This document shows, one piece after another, positions 6,968 to 17,300 of a stretch of 24,199 nucleotides of DNA. The DNA is from an uncultured Clostridia bacterium (GTDB lineage Bacteria > Bacillota > Clostridia > Oscillospirales > CAG-272): positions 1 to 24,199 of the forward strand of contig CALAXC010000190.1 in assembly GCA_937894775.1 (NCBI GenBank), in the 5' to 3' direction. Each line of letters begins with the position of its first letter. The stretch's first letter is position 1. Under the pieces are notes generated by a model that saw only the letters and a list, made by a program, of their open reading frames with translations, was not told the DNA's origin and did no database searches. The translations under genes and the position numbers were made by a program.

Positions 6968-8527
6968 TTAAATTTCCGCACCGTACTCCGACGGATCGAC
7001 CTCAACAAGTTCAAACCAGAATACAGATCCTACACCTACCTCGCTTGTAACACCGTAATTTGCGTTATGAGCTTCAAGAATACCTTTAACGATAGAAAGT
7101 CCGAGCCCTGAGCCTACAGTAGCGCGCTTATGAACTTTATCCACTTTATAATATCTGTCCCAGATATATTTTAACTGTTCTTCGGATATACCTTCACCGG
7201 TATCAACTACATTTATCCTTACGATACCGTTCTCCGCTTTTTGTTCAACCCTTACATACTTATCTGAACCCGTATAATTTATTGCATTATTTACGAAGTT
7301 ATACATAACCTGCAATATCATAGTGTGATCGGCATAAACGTAAATGTCCCGATCAAATTCAAAGTCGATTTTATAATCTTCCTGAACTACTAATTTTTCA
7401 TAACGGGTTAAAGCATCTTTAATAATTTCAGTCAGGCAAAACAGCTTCTTATCGGGTACTCGAACACCCGACTGAATTTTTGAAAGATCCAGCATAGCGC
7501 TGACAAGATCGGCAAGACGCGTTGCTTCATCAATGATAACTTGAAAATTCTCGGGGGTATTTTCTCCCGGCACGTCACGCATAAGCTCACTGTACCCTCT
7601 GATCATAGTAAGCGGAGTGCGAAGATCGTGCGAAATATTTGAAATCAGCTCTTTTTGGAGCTTATCATTTTTTGACAGCTCAACCGCCGCATAATTAAGA
7701 GTATCAGATAGCTCACTGATCTCACGGTAATTATCTCCCGTAAATTCCACGTCATATTTTCCGCTTGCAAGAGATTTTGCGGACTTGTTGATTTTGACTA
7801 TCGGTTTCGTTATCATTCTCGACATAATAACAACGAGAACGATTGAGAAAATAATAAGTATCGAGCTTGTAAATCCTACCTGCATCTGAATAGTGTTTAC
7901 AAGAGCCATCATCGGAGCAAGATTAGAACGTTGAATAACAAGCAATTCAACGTTTTCGTCAATATCCAAAATGTCAAGTCTTATTGCATTGGTTCCGACA
8001 AGGTTTCCGCCCATATAGGGTGTCTTAAAGGACGCGCCCTTATTATCTTTCAACATTGTAAACTCGGTGTCGGGATCGAAATATTTTATAGAAAAAACAC
8101 CTATGTAATTATTTTGATTTTCTTTTGCTTCTATGTAAAGCTCGTCAAATTTTCTTTGTAAAAAAATTGCTTGTGAATCGTGTGAACCGCCTGAAAAAAC
8201 TATTGGGCGATCTTCATTTACAACACTGCCTTCAACTTTATATACCCAGATATCGTCGTAAGTATCTTTTGCGCGATAACTTACTGTTTCGATTATTTTG
8301 ACATTATCATTATCGGTATTGCTAAGCTTTATAAGATCAATAGTTTTCTGCTGTTCACGATACCTTACGCCTTGATAAAAGAAGTTGAGCATCTGTATTT
8401 GAGATACCCATATAACTAACGTAAACAAAAATACAAAAGTAAGAATTATGGCAAGCATTTTCCAACGAATTCCTATTTGCATGCGGCGTCTTTTTTTAGT
8501 TTTTACGTTATTTCCTTTACCACGCAT
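6968..8527 (-). CDS. Sensor histidine kinase of a two-component system
   Basis: This is a 519-residue membrane sensor. After a basic N terminus come TM1 (about 24-41), an extracytoplasmic sensor domain of roughly 170 residues with no recognised fold, TM2 (about 217-236), a HAMP domain (MITKPIVKINKSAKSLASG), and a DHp helix with the phospho-acceptor H300 in NISHDLRTPLTMIRGYSELM. The catalytic domain has an N box (YNFVNNAINYTG, 409-420), a G1 box (VDTGEGIS) and a G2 box (GSGLGLSIVKG). The kinase autophosphorylates and passes phosphate to the regulator encoded 32 bp upstream. I chose ATG 8527 over an upstream TTG (8548) because AAGGAG lies six bases before it. The signal is unknown. The neighbouring HtrA-like protease, in the arrangement known from CssRS-type systems, makes envelope stress a reasonable guess. 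Confidence 0.93.
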   Translation of the reverse strand: MRGKGNNVKTKKRRRMQIGIRWKMLAIILTFVFLFTLVIWVSQIQMLNFFYQGVRYREQQKTIDLIKLSNTDNDNVKIIETVSYRAKDTYDDIWVYKVEGSVVNEDRPIVFSGGSHDSQAIFLQRKFDELYIEAKENQNNYIGVFSIKYFDPDTEFTMLKDNKGASFKTPYMGGNLVGTNAIRLDILDIDENVELLVIQRSNLAPMMALVNTIQMQVGFTSSILIIFSIVLVVIMSRMITKPIVKINKSAKSLASGKYDVEFTGDNYREISELSDTLNYAAVELSKNDKLQKELISNISHDLRTPLTMIRGYSELMRDVPGENTPENFQVIIDEATRLADLVSAMLDLSKIQSGVRVPDKKLFCLTEIIKDALTRYEKLVVQEDYKIDFEFDRDIYVYADHTMILQVMYNFVNNAINYTGSDKYVRVEQKAENGIVRINVVDTGEGISEEQLKYIWDRYYKVDKVHKRATVGSGLGLSIVKGILEAHNANYGVTSEVGVGSVFWFELVEVDPSEYGAEI

Positions 8528-8559
8528 ATTTTTCTCCTTGTTTTTCAATTAAACAGAGC

Positions 8560-9252
8560 CTAACCTTCAAAACGGTATCCAACACCTCTGAGAGTAACTA
8601 TCATATCAGCATATCTGCCAAGACTCTTTCTTAAAAGCTTTATATGTGTATCAAGTGTTCTTATATCTCCAAAGAAATCGTATCCCCACACGTCACTGAT
8701 AAACTTTTCTCTTGAAATCGCAATATTTCTGTTTTCAAGCATATAGAAAAACAAGTCATACTCTTTAGGCGACATTTCGATACGCTTACCGTCTATATAT
8801 ACGATTCTTGCAGTAATATCTGCTTTTAATTTTCCGTCATCTATGGAAATAACTTTATTTTCCTTCTTGGGATCACCGAAGAAATTAGCTCTATTAACAC
8901 GCTTCATTACTGCTTCGATTCTTAGCATAAGCTCTTTTGGGGAAAACGGTTTTACAACATAATCGTCTATGCCAAGCTCAAATCCGTTGATTTTATCGTA
9001 TTCCTCACCTCTGGCAGAAAGCATAATAATAGGAGTTTGCGATATCTTTCTTATTTCTCTGCAAGCGGAAAATCCATCAAGCTCGGGCATCATTATATCC
9101 ATAATAATTATGTCAAAATTTGTACTTTTACAAAAATGCACTGCTTCCATTCCGTCGCCCGCTTCGGTAACAGTATGACCTTCGAATTCTGCGTATTTTT
9201 TTATCATCGAACGTATTCTCGATTCATCATCAACAACCAAAATATTATACAT
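8560..9252 (-). CDS. OmpR/PhoB-family response regulator
   Basis: This is a 230-residue protein with a receiver domain: the acidic pocket D8-D9-E10, phospho-acceptor D52 (IIIMDIMMPELDG), the switch threonine/serine in IIMLSARG and K101 in VVKPF. A winged-helix DNA-binding domain follows (about 130-230), with EMSPKEYDLFFYMLEN, SDVWGYDFFGDIRTLDTHIKLLRKSL and a terminal GVGYRFEG. An upstream in-frame extension to 9345 is not used: the ATG at 9252 starts the canonical MYNILVVDDE and has AAGGGAG before it. It is the first gene of the minus-strand operon and pairs with the kinase. It may regulate its own operon and possibly the adjacent protease gene. Confidence 0.95.
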   Translation of the reverse strand: MYNILVVDDESRIRSMIKKYAEFEGHTVTEAGDGMEAVHFCKSTNFDIIIMDIMMPELDGFSACREIRKISQTPIIMLSARGEEYDKINGFELGIDDYVVKPFSPKELMLRIEAVMKRVNRANFFGDPKKENKVISIDDGKLKADITARIVYIDGKRIEMSPKEYDLFFYMLENRNIAISREKFISDVWGYDFFGDIRTLDTHIKLLRKSLGRYADMIVTLRGVGYRFEG

Positions 9253-9275
9253 AATCTTCTCCCTTATATATTTAC

Positions 9276-9324
9276 AAAAACGGGCGCCCGATAAATTATT
9301 TACCGAAGCGCCCTGTCTTTCGGT
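9276..9324 (-). promoter_or_regulatory. Attenuator-like leader of the two-component operon
   Basis: In RNA sense the leader contains GGGCGC, then CGGTAAA, a three-base loop, TTTATCG and GCGCCC, forming a two-part stem (9282-9313), followed at once by CGTTTTTG. This is the form of an intrinsic terminator placed between the promoter and the response regulator start. An alternative stem, ACCGAA/TTCGGT (9319-9324 with 9302-9307), uses bases of the terminator stem and would exclude it. No leader peptide or ligand-binding core is recognised. Confidence 0.5.
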
Positions 9325-9336
9325 GCATACTCTTAC

Positions 9337-9365
9337 ATTATACACCTTTTATTATGTTTTTTCAA
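9337..9365 (-). promoter_or_regulatory. Sigma-A promoter of the response regulator operon
   Basis: On the minus strand TTGAAA (9360-9365) and a perfect TATAAT (9337-9342) are spaced by 17 bp. The predicted transcript starts near 9330, giving a leader of about 78 nt before the ATG at 9252. It lies just beyond the HtrA stop codon, so the operon can be expressed independently of the protease gene. Confidence 0.85.
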
Positions 9366-9389
9366 GGATTTTTTTCAAAGTCGTCTTTT

Positions 9390-10757
9390 CTATTTAAAGG
9401 TAATAGCGATATCGACTGTACCAAAACCTCTTTTTACCTTAACCGTAGCTGTCTCTCCCTTATTAATTTTTGATATCATAACATAATATTCCGCTTCTGA
9501 AGTTACCTCTTGACCGTTAATACTCAAAATACGGTCATAAATTTCGAATTTTGAATCGGGTTGTTTTTCAATAACGTAAAGCCCTTGAACCCGATTCACG
9601 CTTCCGTATGCTACCTTTATTCCCATAGAAGGTTCAACAATAACTATTCTGTTAAAGAAATTATACGCAACGTTTATGGGGATCGCAAAACCAAGTCCCT
9701 CTATTCCTGATTTTGAAGTTTTTGCGTTTACAATACCTATAAGGTTACCCATAGCATCAAAAAGTCCGCCGCCTGAGTTTCCGGGATTTATTGCAGCATT
9801 GTGCTGTAAAAGGACCATCGACACGCCGTCTATTTTAACCTCTCGGTCGAGAGCGCTTATTATTCCGTTAGTAACTGTTCCGCCCAAAGAACCTAAAGGA
9901 TTTCCAATTGCGATAACCTCTTGTCCTACCAAAAGATTATGGCTATTACCCAGTGTTGCAACGGTGAAAACTTCATTATTCTTTTTTTCTATTCTTAAAA
10001 CCGCAAGATCGGCATCTTCATCGTTGCCAAGTGACTGCGCTAAATATTCTTCGCCGTTGGTCAATCTGACAATTATTTCGGTAGCTCCGCTTATAACGTG
10101 ATAATTTGTAAGAAGATATCCCGCCTCATCACTCTGAGTTATAATAACACCGCTGCCTGCTCCGCCCGTTACATACTGTTGGAAAAAGCCATCGGTAACA
10201 ACACTTGAAGAACTGATTTCCACAACGCTGTCGGCTACTTTTTTAACGACTTCAGGAATTGACTGAGGAACATAATTCATGTCAGTGTTTTCCGAAAGTG
10301 TTATCTGTGGTGAATTCTTGATCACCGTCATATTTTCATCTTTCATATCCACAACATTCGAGGGTCCGTTGTTCCAAGGAGCAAACATAGCAATACAAAA
10401 GACTGCAAAAAGCAAAATAATTATTGCACCCGCCGCGATCAAAGATATTATAACAGCATTATTTTTTTTCTTTTGTGGGTCAAAAATAGTATTATTGATA
10501 GGTGGATAAGCTTCATTTGTAAAATTTTGTTCGCTATCAGAATGATACGAAAAATCGGAAGTGTCTGCCATAGGCTCTTCTAAGGGCTCATCTGTGAATG
10601 TTTCGTCAGATTCTTTTATAGTTTCTTCTACATTTTTCTCAACAGGATCTGCTGTAGGTTCATCGGAAGAAGCTTTATTATTTTCCTCGCCTTTTATGTT
10701 CTGAAACTCATTATTATTGAGATCCTGACCGTGCAAATTATTATTATCCTCCTGCAT
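9390..10757 (-). CDS. HtrA/DegP-like membrane-anchored serine protease with PDZ domain
   Basis: This is a 455-residue S1C-family protease. The first 95 or so residues are acidic and Asn/Glu-rich with no predicted fold and should be cytoplasmic. A single transmembrane segment spans about 100-125 (VIISLIAAGAIIILLFAVF). The trypsin-like domain outside the membrane carries the full triad: H220 in LLTNYHV, D250 in DADLAVL and S328 in NPGNSGGG. A single C-terminal PDZ-like domain follows (about 378-455, with DRILSINGQEV). HtrA proteins degrade or refold damaged exported proteins. In Bacillus their genes are controlled by an envelope-stress two-component system, and here such a system follows on the same strand. 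The start at 10757 has AAGGAG eight bases upstream. There is no obvious hairpin after the stop, so read-through into the regulator operon is possible. Confidence 0.92.
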   Translation of the reverse strand: MQEDNNNLHGQDLNNNEFQNIKGEENNKASSDEPTADPVEKNVEETIKESDETFTDEPLEEPMADTSDFSYHSDSEQNFTNEAYPPINNTIFDPQKKKNNAVIISLIAAGAIIILLFAVFCIAMFAPWNNGPSNVVDMKDENMTVIKNSPQITLSENTDMNYVPQSIPEVVKKVADSVVEISSSSVVTDGFFQQYVTGGAGSGVIITQSDEAGYLLTNYHVISGATEIIVRLTNGEEYLAQSLGNDEDADLAVLRIEKKNNEVFTVATLGNSHNLLVGQEVIAIGNPLGSLGGTVTNGIISALDREVKIDGVSMVLLQHNAAINPGNSGGGLFDAMGNLIGIVNAKTSKSGIEGLGFAIPINVAYNFFNRIVIVEPSMGIKVAYGSVNRVQGLYVIEKQPDSKFEIYDRILSINGQEVTSEAEYYVMISKINKGETATVKVKRGFGTVDIAITFK

Positions 10758-10775
10758 TACTCTATCTCCTTTCGC

Positions 10776-10781
10776 ATTATA
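10776..10781 (-). promoter_or_regulatory. Possible -10 element for the HtrA-like gene
   Basis: On the minus strand TATAAT lies 18 bp upstream of the ATG at 10757, very close to the ribosome binding site. A second TATAAT-like sequence is further upstream. Neither has a convincing -35 element at 16-18 bp, so the promoter is not resolved. Confidence 0.3.
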
Positions 10782-10864
10782 TCATTAATTATACCTTTAA
10801 TTTATTACTATTTTATTAAGAAGTATCCCCTTTTTTTTAAAAAATAAATTATTTTGCACAAATA

Positions 10865-10893
10865 TTGTATTTGAGCCGTTTTTATGGTAAAAT
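10865..10893 (+). promoter_or_regulatory. Promoter of addB-addA
   Basis: TTGTAT (10865-10870) and TAAAAT (10888-10893) are separated by 17 bp, 47 bp before the addB ATG. They lie in the divergent 183-bp gap shared with the HtrA-like gene. Confidence 0.6.
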
Positions 10894-10940
10894 AAAAGGT
10901 AACATAAATCTGTTTTGAGAACATTTATTTTGGAGGCCTT

Positions 10941-13900
10941 ATGATAAAATTTCTTTATGGAAATTCGACCGAAAAAAAGACTTTGGAATTATTCCAATCT
11001 ATAAAAAGCGATACCGAACAAGGCATACATACTTTTTTAATAATCCCCGAGCAAGACGTGCTTCGTTTTGAAAAACTGACTCTCGAAAATCTCCCGGCTT
11101 CTTCACAGTTAAACCTTGAGGTAGTCAGCTTTTCGCGACTTTATAACAGGATTTGCCGCGAATACGGAGGGCTCTCCTATTCATATTTGACAGATCCCAT
11201 TCGATATCTTATGATGTGGAAAACACTTCGTGAGCTCAAAGATAATCTTGAGATACTTAACGTTGAAAAGAAAAACAACATAGTGATGGAAGACCTTTTA
11301 ATTTCTTGCATTAACGAGCTTAAAGTCAACGGTATTTCCGCAGAAGATTTAGAAGATGCCGCTATGGAAATTGACTCGGCATCTCACGAGCTTTCAAATA
11401 AATTGAATGATATTGCACAGATATATTTGTATTTCGACGAATCGATCAAAGAAAAATACAGCGATGCATCTGACGATATGAGCCGTCTTTATAAGGCAAT
11501 CGAAGAGCATGACTTTTTCAGAAATACAAACGTTTATATCGATTCTTTCACTTCATTCACACCTGTACAACACAAAATAATAGAAAATATATTCAAAAAA
11601 TCCAACAACGTAACTGTTACACTTCCTATATCTAAGGAAGATATGAATTCAATAGAATATGCAAGTGTAAGCCGTTCTGTTACAAGACTTTTAAGATCGG
11701 CACGTGTTAAAGAAGAACCTGTTTGCGAAGAAGTTTCAGACGGTGCATCTTACAGAACCGAAGCTCTTTCCTATCTTGTTGATAATCTTTGGAAACTTGA
11801 CGTATCAAAGGATACCTCGCGTGAGATCCCAACAAACTTCAATGAAAGTATAGTGCTTGAGCTTTGCGATAATCCTTATTCGGAGGCTGAAGCGGTAAGC
11901 GCTCATATCCGCAAGCTTTTATCTGAAGGTGCAAGATGCCGTGATATCGCAATAATAGTCAGAGATACAGAAAGATACAGAGGTATTATAGATCAATCAT
12001 TAAGAAAAAGCGAGATCCCTTTCTATCTATCGGAAAGCATAGATATTTCATCCACCGCTGCCGTAAAATTTATAATCAGCGCATTACGCGTAAAGCTTTA
12101 TAATTGGCAAAGGAAAGATGTTATCTCACACATAAAAACAGGTCTTTGCAATATCAAAAAGAACGAAGGACATCTTTTTGAGGAATATGTAAATACCTGG
12201 TCCATAAACGGGGAAAGATTTCTTGAACCTCTTTGGAATATGAATCCCGACGGAATTACCGACAAAATTTCTAAGCGCGGCAGTAATATTCTTACAGCGG
12301 CTAACAATGTACGCAAAGCATTGGTACCTGCACTTCAAAAATTCTTTACAGAGCTTGATGCAGCCGAAACGGTCGATAAAATGTGCCGTGCGCTTTACAA
12401 TTATCTTGTAGAATCAAAGCTTGAAACAAACCTGACTTCATTAGCTAAAAAAATGGAAGAACACGGAGATTATAAGAGTGCAAAAGAAGTTTCAGCACTT
12501 TACGGTGTCATATTGAATACTCTCGCCGATATAGGAATAGCTTTAGAAGATCAAAAAGCCAACACCTCGGATTTTATCTCTATACTTCTTTCGGTATTTT
12601 CAAAAACCTCGATAAGCACCATTCCTACGTCTATTGACGAAGTAACTATAGGATCTGCTAATATGCTTCGTACATCATCTCCAAAATATGTATTTGTTTT
12701 GGGACTTAACGAGGGCATTTTCCCTGCCTCGATAAAGGATGCAGGATTGTTTTCTTCTGCTGACAGAGCTCTGATGAGCCAATCCGGACTTGAATTAGAT
12801 TCAAACGCAGATATTTTATCATCAGACGAGCTTATGTTTGTAAAAAGAGCTTTCTCCGCTCCGCAAAAGAAACTCTATGCTTTAGCACACAAATCAGAAA
12901 TAGACGGCAGCGAATGCTTTTTATCACTTGCTTTTACAAGAATTCAAAATCTCTTTAATATAGAAAAGCCACACGAATACAAGGAAGACGATTTTTTATA
13001 CCTCATTTCAGCACCTAAAAATGCTGCTATGAATTTAAAAAGTATTAATAATATACAAACTGCAAAGACTCTAAGAAAAGCTCTGGCACCTCATATTCAG
13101 GGAATAGAAAACTATAGCAAAGATAACGTAAAAACAAAAGAATGCTACGTTTCTCCGGGAAGCCTCGATTCAAAAGTTGATCAAGAAATATACTTTACTC
13201 CGTCTTCATTTGAAAAATACGCTAAATGTCCTTTTGATTATTTTTGTAATAATGCGCTTAATCTGAGAAGAAAATACAACGCAGATTTTTCTACAAACGT
13301 TATAGGTACGTTCATACATTTTGTGCTTGAAAATGTTATAAAAGCTTATATTCCCGAAGGAAAAAAAGCTGAAATCCCAACCAATGAAGAGATAAATAAG
13401 ATAATCGAGGATACCGTAAATAATTATCTTAATATCATCTGTCCGCCATATTTAGTTTCTTCAAAAAGACTTTCGCATCTCTATGCAAGGCTTAAGCGTC
13501 TTTCCTTTATTCTCGCAAAAAATATAATACGGGAATTTTCCGACAGCGATTTTTATCCTGCCTTTTTCGAATTGAAATTGAATGGAAAAAACAATGCGCC
13601 TTCACCGCTCGTTTTCAAGCTTTCTGACAAAACCAAAGTAACTATAAGCGGAACTGTAGACAGAATAGACCTTTACAAAAAAGAAAAATCTGTATACGTT
13701 CGTGTAGTTGATTATAAAACGGGATCTAAAGTGTTTTCACTTGACGATCTTGAATACGGAATGAATCTGCAGATGTTACTGTATCTTTTCACTATTTGCA
13801 AAACCACTTCTGATAACTTCAAAGAAGCGATCGGATTACCCGAAGGCGGTACTATGGAATATGCGGGTATTGTATACTTATCATCAAACATTGGAACTAT

Positions 13901-14324
13901 TACAAGCAGCACATTCCAAGATACCGAAAATGTCGAAGATCAAGCTGAAAACAAGCTTCAACGCAACGGTCTTATTCTTAACGATCTTGAAATACTCTCG
14001 GCTATGTCAAATTCACATAATGCAAAAATGCTTATGGGGGCAAAACAGGTGGTTGACAAAGAGGAAAAGAAAGCGAAAAAGAAGAAAGGTATTACCGAAC
14101 AGCCCCTCGAAGAAGATAAGCCTGCCGTTTTTGAAGGAAAAGCGCTCGTTTCCAAGGATGATTTTGAAACGATATTTGAAGATCTTAAAAATACAATCAT
14201 CAAATTTGCGTCAAAGCTTCACAACGGAGATATAAGCGCTAAGCCTCTTGTGCAGGAAAAATCACCTTGTGAATACTGTGAGCACAAACCAATTTGCAGA
14301 AACGTTCAAAAAGTAAGGAGATAA
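10941..14324 (+). CDS. addB: ATP-dependent helicase/nuclease subunit B (AddB)
   Basis: This is a 1127-residue partner of AddA in the AddAB complex, which unwinds and resects double-strand breaks and, at Chi sites, prepares 3' tails for RecA. The N terminus (MIKFLYGNSTEKKT) aligns with the family's P-loop but reads GNSTEKKT instead of GxxGxGKT. The C-terminal nuclease domain has D924-Y-K-T-G (VVDYKTG). Four cysteines for the iron-sulphur cluster are present: C763 in KYAKCPFDYF, then C1110, C1113 and C1119 in CEYCEHKPIC, matching the known Cx2Cx5C spacing. The helicase-like middle is degenerate, as expected for AddB. A lysine-rich insert (EEKKAKKKKG) precedes the last part. GGAGG sits upstream of the ATG. 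The addA start follows two bases after the stop, so the two subunits are co-translated. Confidence 0.95.
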   Translation: MIKFLYGNSTEKKTLELFQSIKSDTEQGIHTFLIIPEQDVLRFEKLTLENLPASSQLNLEVVSFSRLYNRICREYGGLSYSYLTDPIRYLMMWKTLRELKDNLEILNVEKKNNIVMEDLLISCINELKVNGISAEDLEDAAMEIDSASHELSNKLNDIAQIYLYFDESIKEKYSDASDDMSRLYKAIEEHDFFRNTNVYIDSFTSFTPVQHKIIENIFKKSNNVTVTLPISKEDMNSIEYASVSRSVTRLLRSARVKEEPVCEEVSDGASYRTEALSYLVDNLWKLDVSKDTSREIPTNFNESIVLELCDNPYSEAEAVSAHIRKLLSEGARCRDIAIIVRDTERYRGIIDQSLRKSEIPFYLSESIDISSTAAVKFIISALRVKLYNWQRKDVISHIKTGLCNIKKNEGHLFEEYVNTWSINGERFLEPLWNMNPDGITDKISKRGSNILTAANNVRKALVPALQKFFTELDAAETVDKMCRALYNYLVESKLETNLTSLAKKMEEHGDYKSAKEVSALYGVILNTLADIGIALEDQKANTSDFISILLSVFSKTSISTIPTSIDEVTIGSANMLRTSSPKYVFVLGLNEGIFPASIKDAGLFSSADRALMSQSGLELDSNADILSSDELMFVKRAFSAPQKKLYALAHKSEIDGSECFLSLAFTRIQNLFNIEKPHEYKEDDFLYLISAPKNAAMNLKSINNIQTAKTLRKALAPHIQGIENYSKDNVKTKECYVSPGSLDSKVDQEIYFTPSSFEKYAKCPFDYFCNNALNLRRKYNADFSTNVIGTFIHFVLENVIKAYIPEGKKAEIPTNEEINKIIEDTVNNYLNIICPPYLVSSKRLSHLYARLKRLSFILAKNIIREFSDSDFYPAFFELKLNGKNNAPSPLVFKLSDKTKVTISGTVDRIDLYKKEKSVYVRVVDYKTGSKVFSLDDLEYGMNLQMLLYLFTICKTTSDNFKEAIGLPEGGTMEYAGIVYLSSNIGTITSSTFQDTENVEDQAENKLQRNGLILNDLEILSAMSNSHNAKMLMGAKQVVDKEEKKAKKKKGITEQPLEEDKPAVFEGKALVSKDDFETIFEDLKNTIIKFASKLHNGDISAKPLVQEKSPCEYCEHKPICRNVQKVRR

Positions 14325-14326
14325 AT

Positions 14327-17300
14327 ATGGCAAAAAATAAAATATCCTTAACCGATGCTCAAGAAGAAGCGATAAATTTAAAAGACAAAACTCTCCTTGT
14401 GAGCGCTGCAGCAGGTTCGGGAAAGACTTTTACTCTTACCGAAAGAATAATAAAGCGCATAACCAAAGATCACGCAGATATATCAAAAATGCTTGTTGTG
14501 ACATATACAAAAGCCTCTGCCGCCGATCTGAAAACAAAAATATTCAAAGCGGTAAGTAATGCGCTTGCAAAGGATCCCAAAAATAAAGCTTTGGCAAATG
14601 AACTGACAAAGCTTAACAGCGCAAAAATATGTACTATAGATTCATTTTATTTTGATTTGGTAAAAAGTAATTTTACCGAAGCAAACGTTTCCCCTACGGT
14701 AAAAATAATCGACTCGGGCGAGTATAGATTAATAGCAAAAAATATAATGGATGAAGTTATAGACCATTTTTATGAATGTGAAGATAACTTCCCTGCCTTA
14801 GTAGAATGTTTTACTACCGTTCGTTCGGTAAAAGATCTTAACGAACTTTTCTTAGGCTTATATTCCAGCGTTTCAACTACGCCTGAAGGCATAGACTTTA
14901 TAAAATACACCGCCGAAAAATATTTAGAAGAAGCAGACAAGGATTTTATGTCTACAACTTGGGGGGAGCTTCTTAGGAAAGAATCTCTTGAATTTTTTAC
15001 CCACTGTCGGGATCTCTTTGAAGAACTTATAAGCAGACTACCGTATGACGAAATTACAATAAGCTATATTCCTTCTTTTGAAGTCAATCTTGAATTCTAC
15101 AACGCTATGGTAGAAAAGCTTACCGATCCTGCCGCTACATATTTGGAAATAAAAGAGCTTATTTATTCTTACAAAGCAAAAACACTCCCGCGAGTAGCGG
15201 AAGAAGACGTTACAACCGCTTCACTTTATATGAAAGAGATACGAACTAATGTCACAGCCGATGTCAGAGAACATCGCGATAAACTCTTTTCCCTTGCTCC
15301 CGATACCATTTCGAGAGAATTGAAAGAAACTGCTAAATACACCGATATCATCTTTCGACTTCTAAAAGAATTTGATATTCGAATTACCGAGCATAAAAAT
15401 AAGCTTGATGTTATGACATTTACCGATATCAGAAGAAAAACCTATGACCTTCTCATAAAGGACGGCAAGATCACCGAGCTTGCAAAAAATCTTTCACAGC
15501 AGTATACCGATATATATATCGATGAATATCAGGACGTTGACCCCATACAGGATGAAATATTCAAAGCTATATCAACCCCTACAAACAGATTTATGGTTGG
15601 TGACATAAAGCAAAGTATTTATAAATTCAGAGGTGCTGAGCCTACCTTGTTTTCCAAATACAGAACTGATTTTAGCGGCAAAGATCCTAACGCTAAAACA
15701 ATATTCATGTCAGATAACTTCCGATGCGACCAAAGTGTAATTAAATTCACTAATGATATATGTTCGGAATTATTTAAAAGAGCCGGTGGATGTGTCGAAT
15801 ATTGCGATGAAGACAATCTTAAATTTTCAAAAGATAAAGTTACTTCAGAGTATCTTGATTGCAAAGTTACAGTTCATGCACTTTCAATTCCAAACAAAAA
15901 TTCTAAAGCATACTCAGAATACGAAATTTCAAGCGATATCGATTTAGAAAAAATCGAATGGGAATGTGATCATATAGCCGACATCATAGCTTCTCTTGTA
16001 GGAAAAGAAAAAAAAGCAAACGGTGAACTTATTGAAGCGGGTGATATTGCCGTACTTTTCAGAAAGAAGAGCTTCAGCCCATACGTATCAAAAGCACTAC
16101 ACAATCGAGGAATCAAGGTTGCAGAAGCCGAAGCCTTACAGTACTTTGAGAATGACGATGTCCTGCTGATGCTGTGTATACTTAACGCCGTAGATAATCC
16201 CGAACGTGATAATTATCTTGCGGGCGCTTTGCGTTCTCCGATATTTAATTTCACGGCTAATGATCTTCTCTATATTCGAAATAAATATGAAGATCCTCAT
16301 TCACTTTATAGCGGTTTATGTCAATTTGTTGAAGATTATGTCGATGAAAACGGTGATAAAAATCTTTATGAAAAGGCAAAACATTTTTTGAATACACTTT
16401 CAATATGGCAGGATAATGCCGAATCGCTCCCGATAGATAAATTCCTTTTAATGCTCTTTAATTCCGAAGACTTAGTCGCATCAGGAATAATATCCAATCA
16501 AACAAACGATGGCGAGGGCGGTAATGTTCTTCTTCTCTATGATTATGCAAGAGCCTTTCAAGGTAACGGATTTAAAGGTGTTTATGAGTTTATTGAATAC
16601 GTAAATTCTCTTATTACCGAAAATGAAAGCTTCCCTGCCACGAGTAAGCGAGGCGCAAAAGACCGTGTTTCACTTATGACGATACATAAATCAAAAGGAC
16701 TTGAATTTCCCGTCTGCCTTGTAGTTGGATCGGGATTAAAATTCTCAAGAAACGAATTACGCAATAGTCTTGTTTACAGTTATCCCTACGGAATCACTAT
16801 GAATCTCTCTGACGAAAGCGGTTTTGCCCAAACTAAAACAATTATGCGCGAGTTATTACTAAGAAAAATCTTTGAGCAAAATGCAGAGGAAGAAATACGT
16901 GTGCTTTACGTTGCTCTTACAAGAGCTAGAGAACGTTTGTATGTGATCGGCACGACCTCCGCAGATAAAGAGAAAATAATCAACGATTTCAAAGAAAAAA
17001 ATATCTGTGCGGATAGATATACAGTTTTGAAATCTTTACAATCTTTTCTTGACTGGATCTTGCTGTGTCTAACTAAAGCAGTACCCGACTATGTAGACTT
17101 TTCAATATTAACTCCAAATGAATTAAGAATATACCCCGACCTTCAAAAGGATACTGACTTTAATAACGTAACAGAAGATGAAGAATTATTAAAAAAGCTT
17201 TCTGACTCTTTTGAATTCAAATATAAATACGTTGAACTTTCAACGATACCGTCGAAAGTATCGGTTTCCGATCTCTCACCCAATATGCTGGACCCAAAAG

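Noticed and set aside
6943..7014. Longer form of the RlmA-like protein starting at 7014
   Set aside because: It would overlap the kinase gene by 47 bp and add residues without family similarity, while the TTG at 6942 has a well-spaced GAGGT.
9676..10101. 141-residue open frame on the plus strand inside the HtrA-like gene
   Set aside because: Antisense to the catalytic domain; no start signal or family match.
13861..14235. 124-residue overlapping frame inside addB
   Set aside because: It lies in another frame of a lysine-rich part of addB, is extremely basic and has no ribosome binding site.
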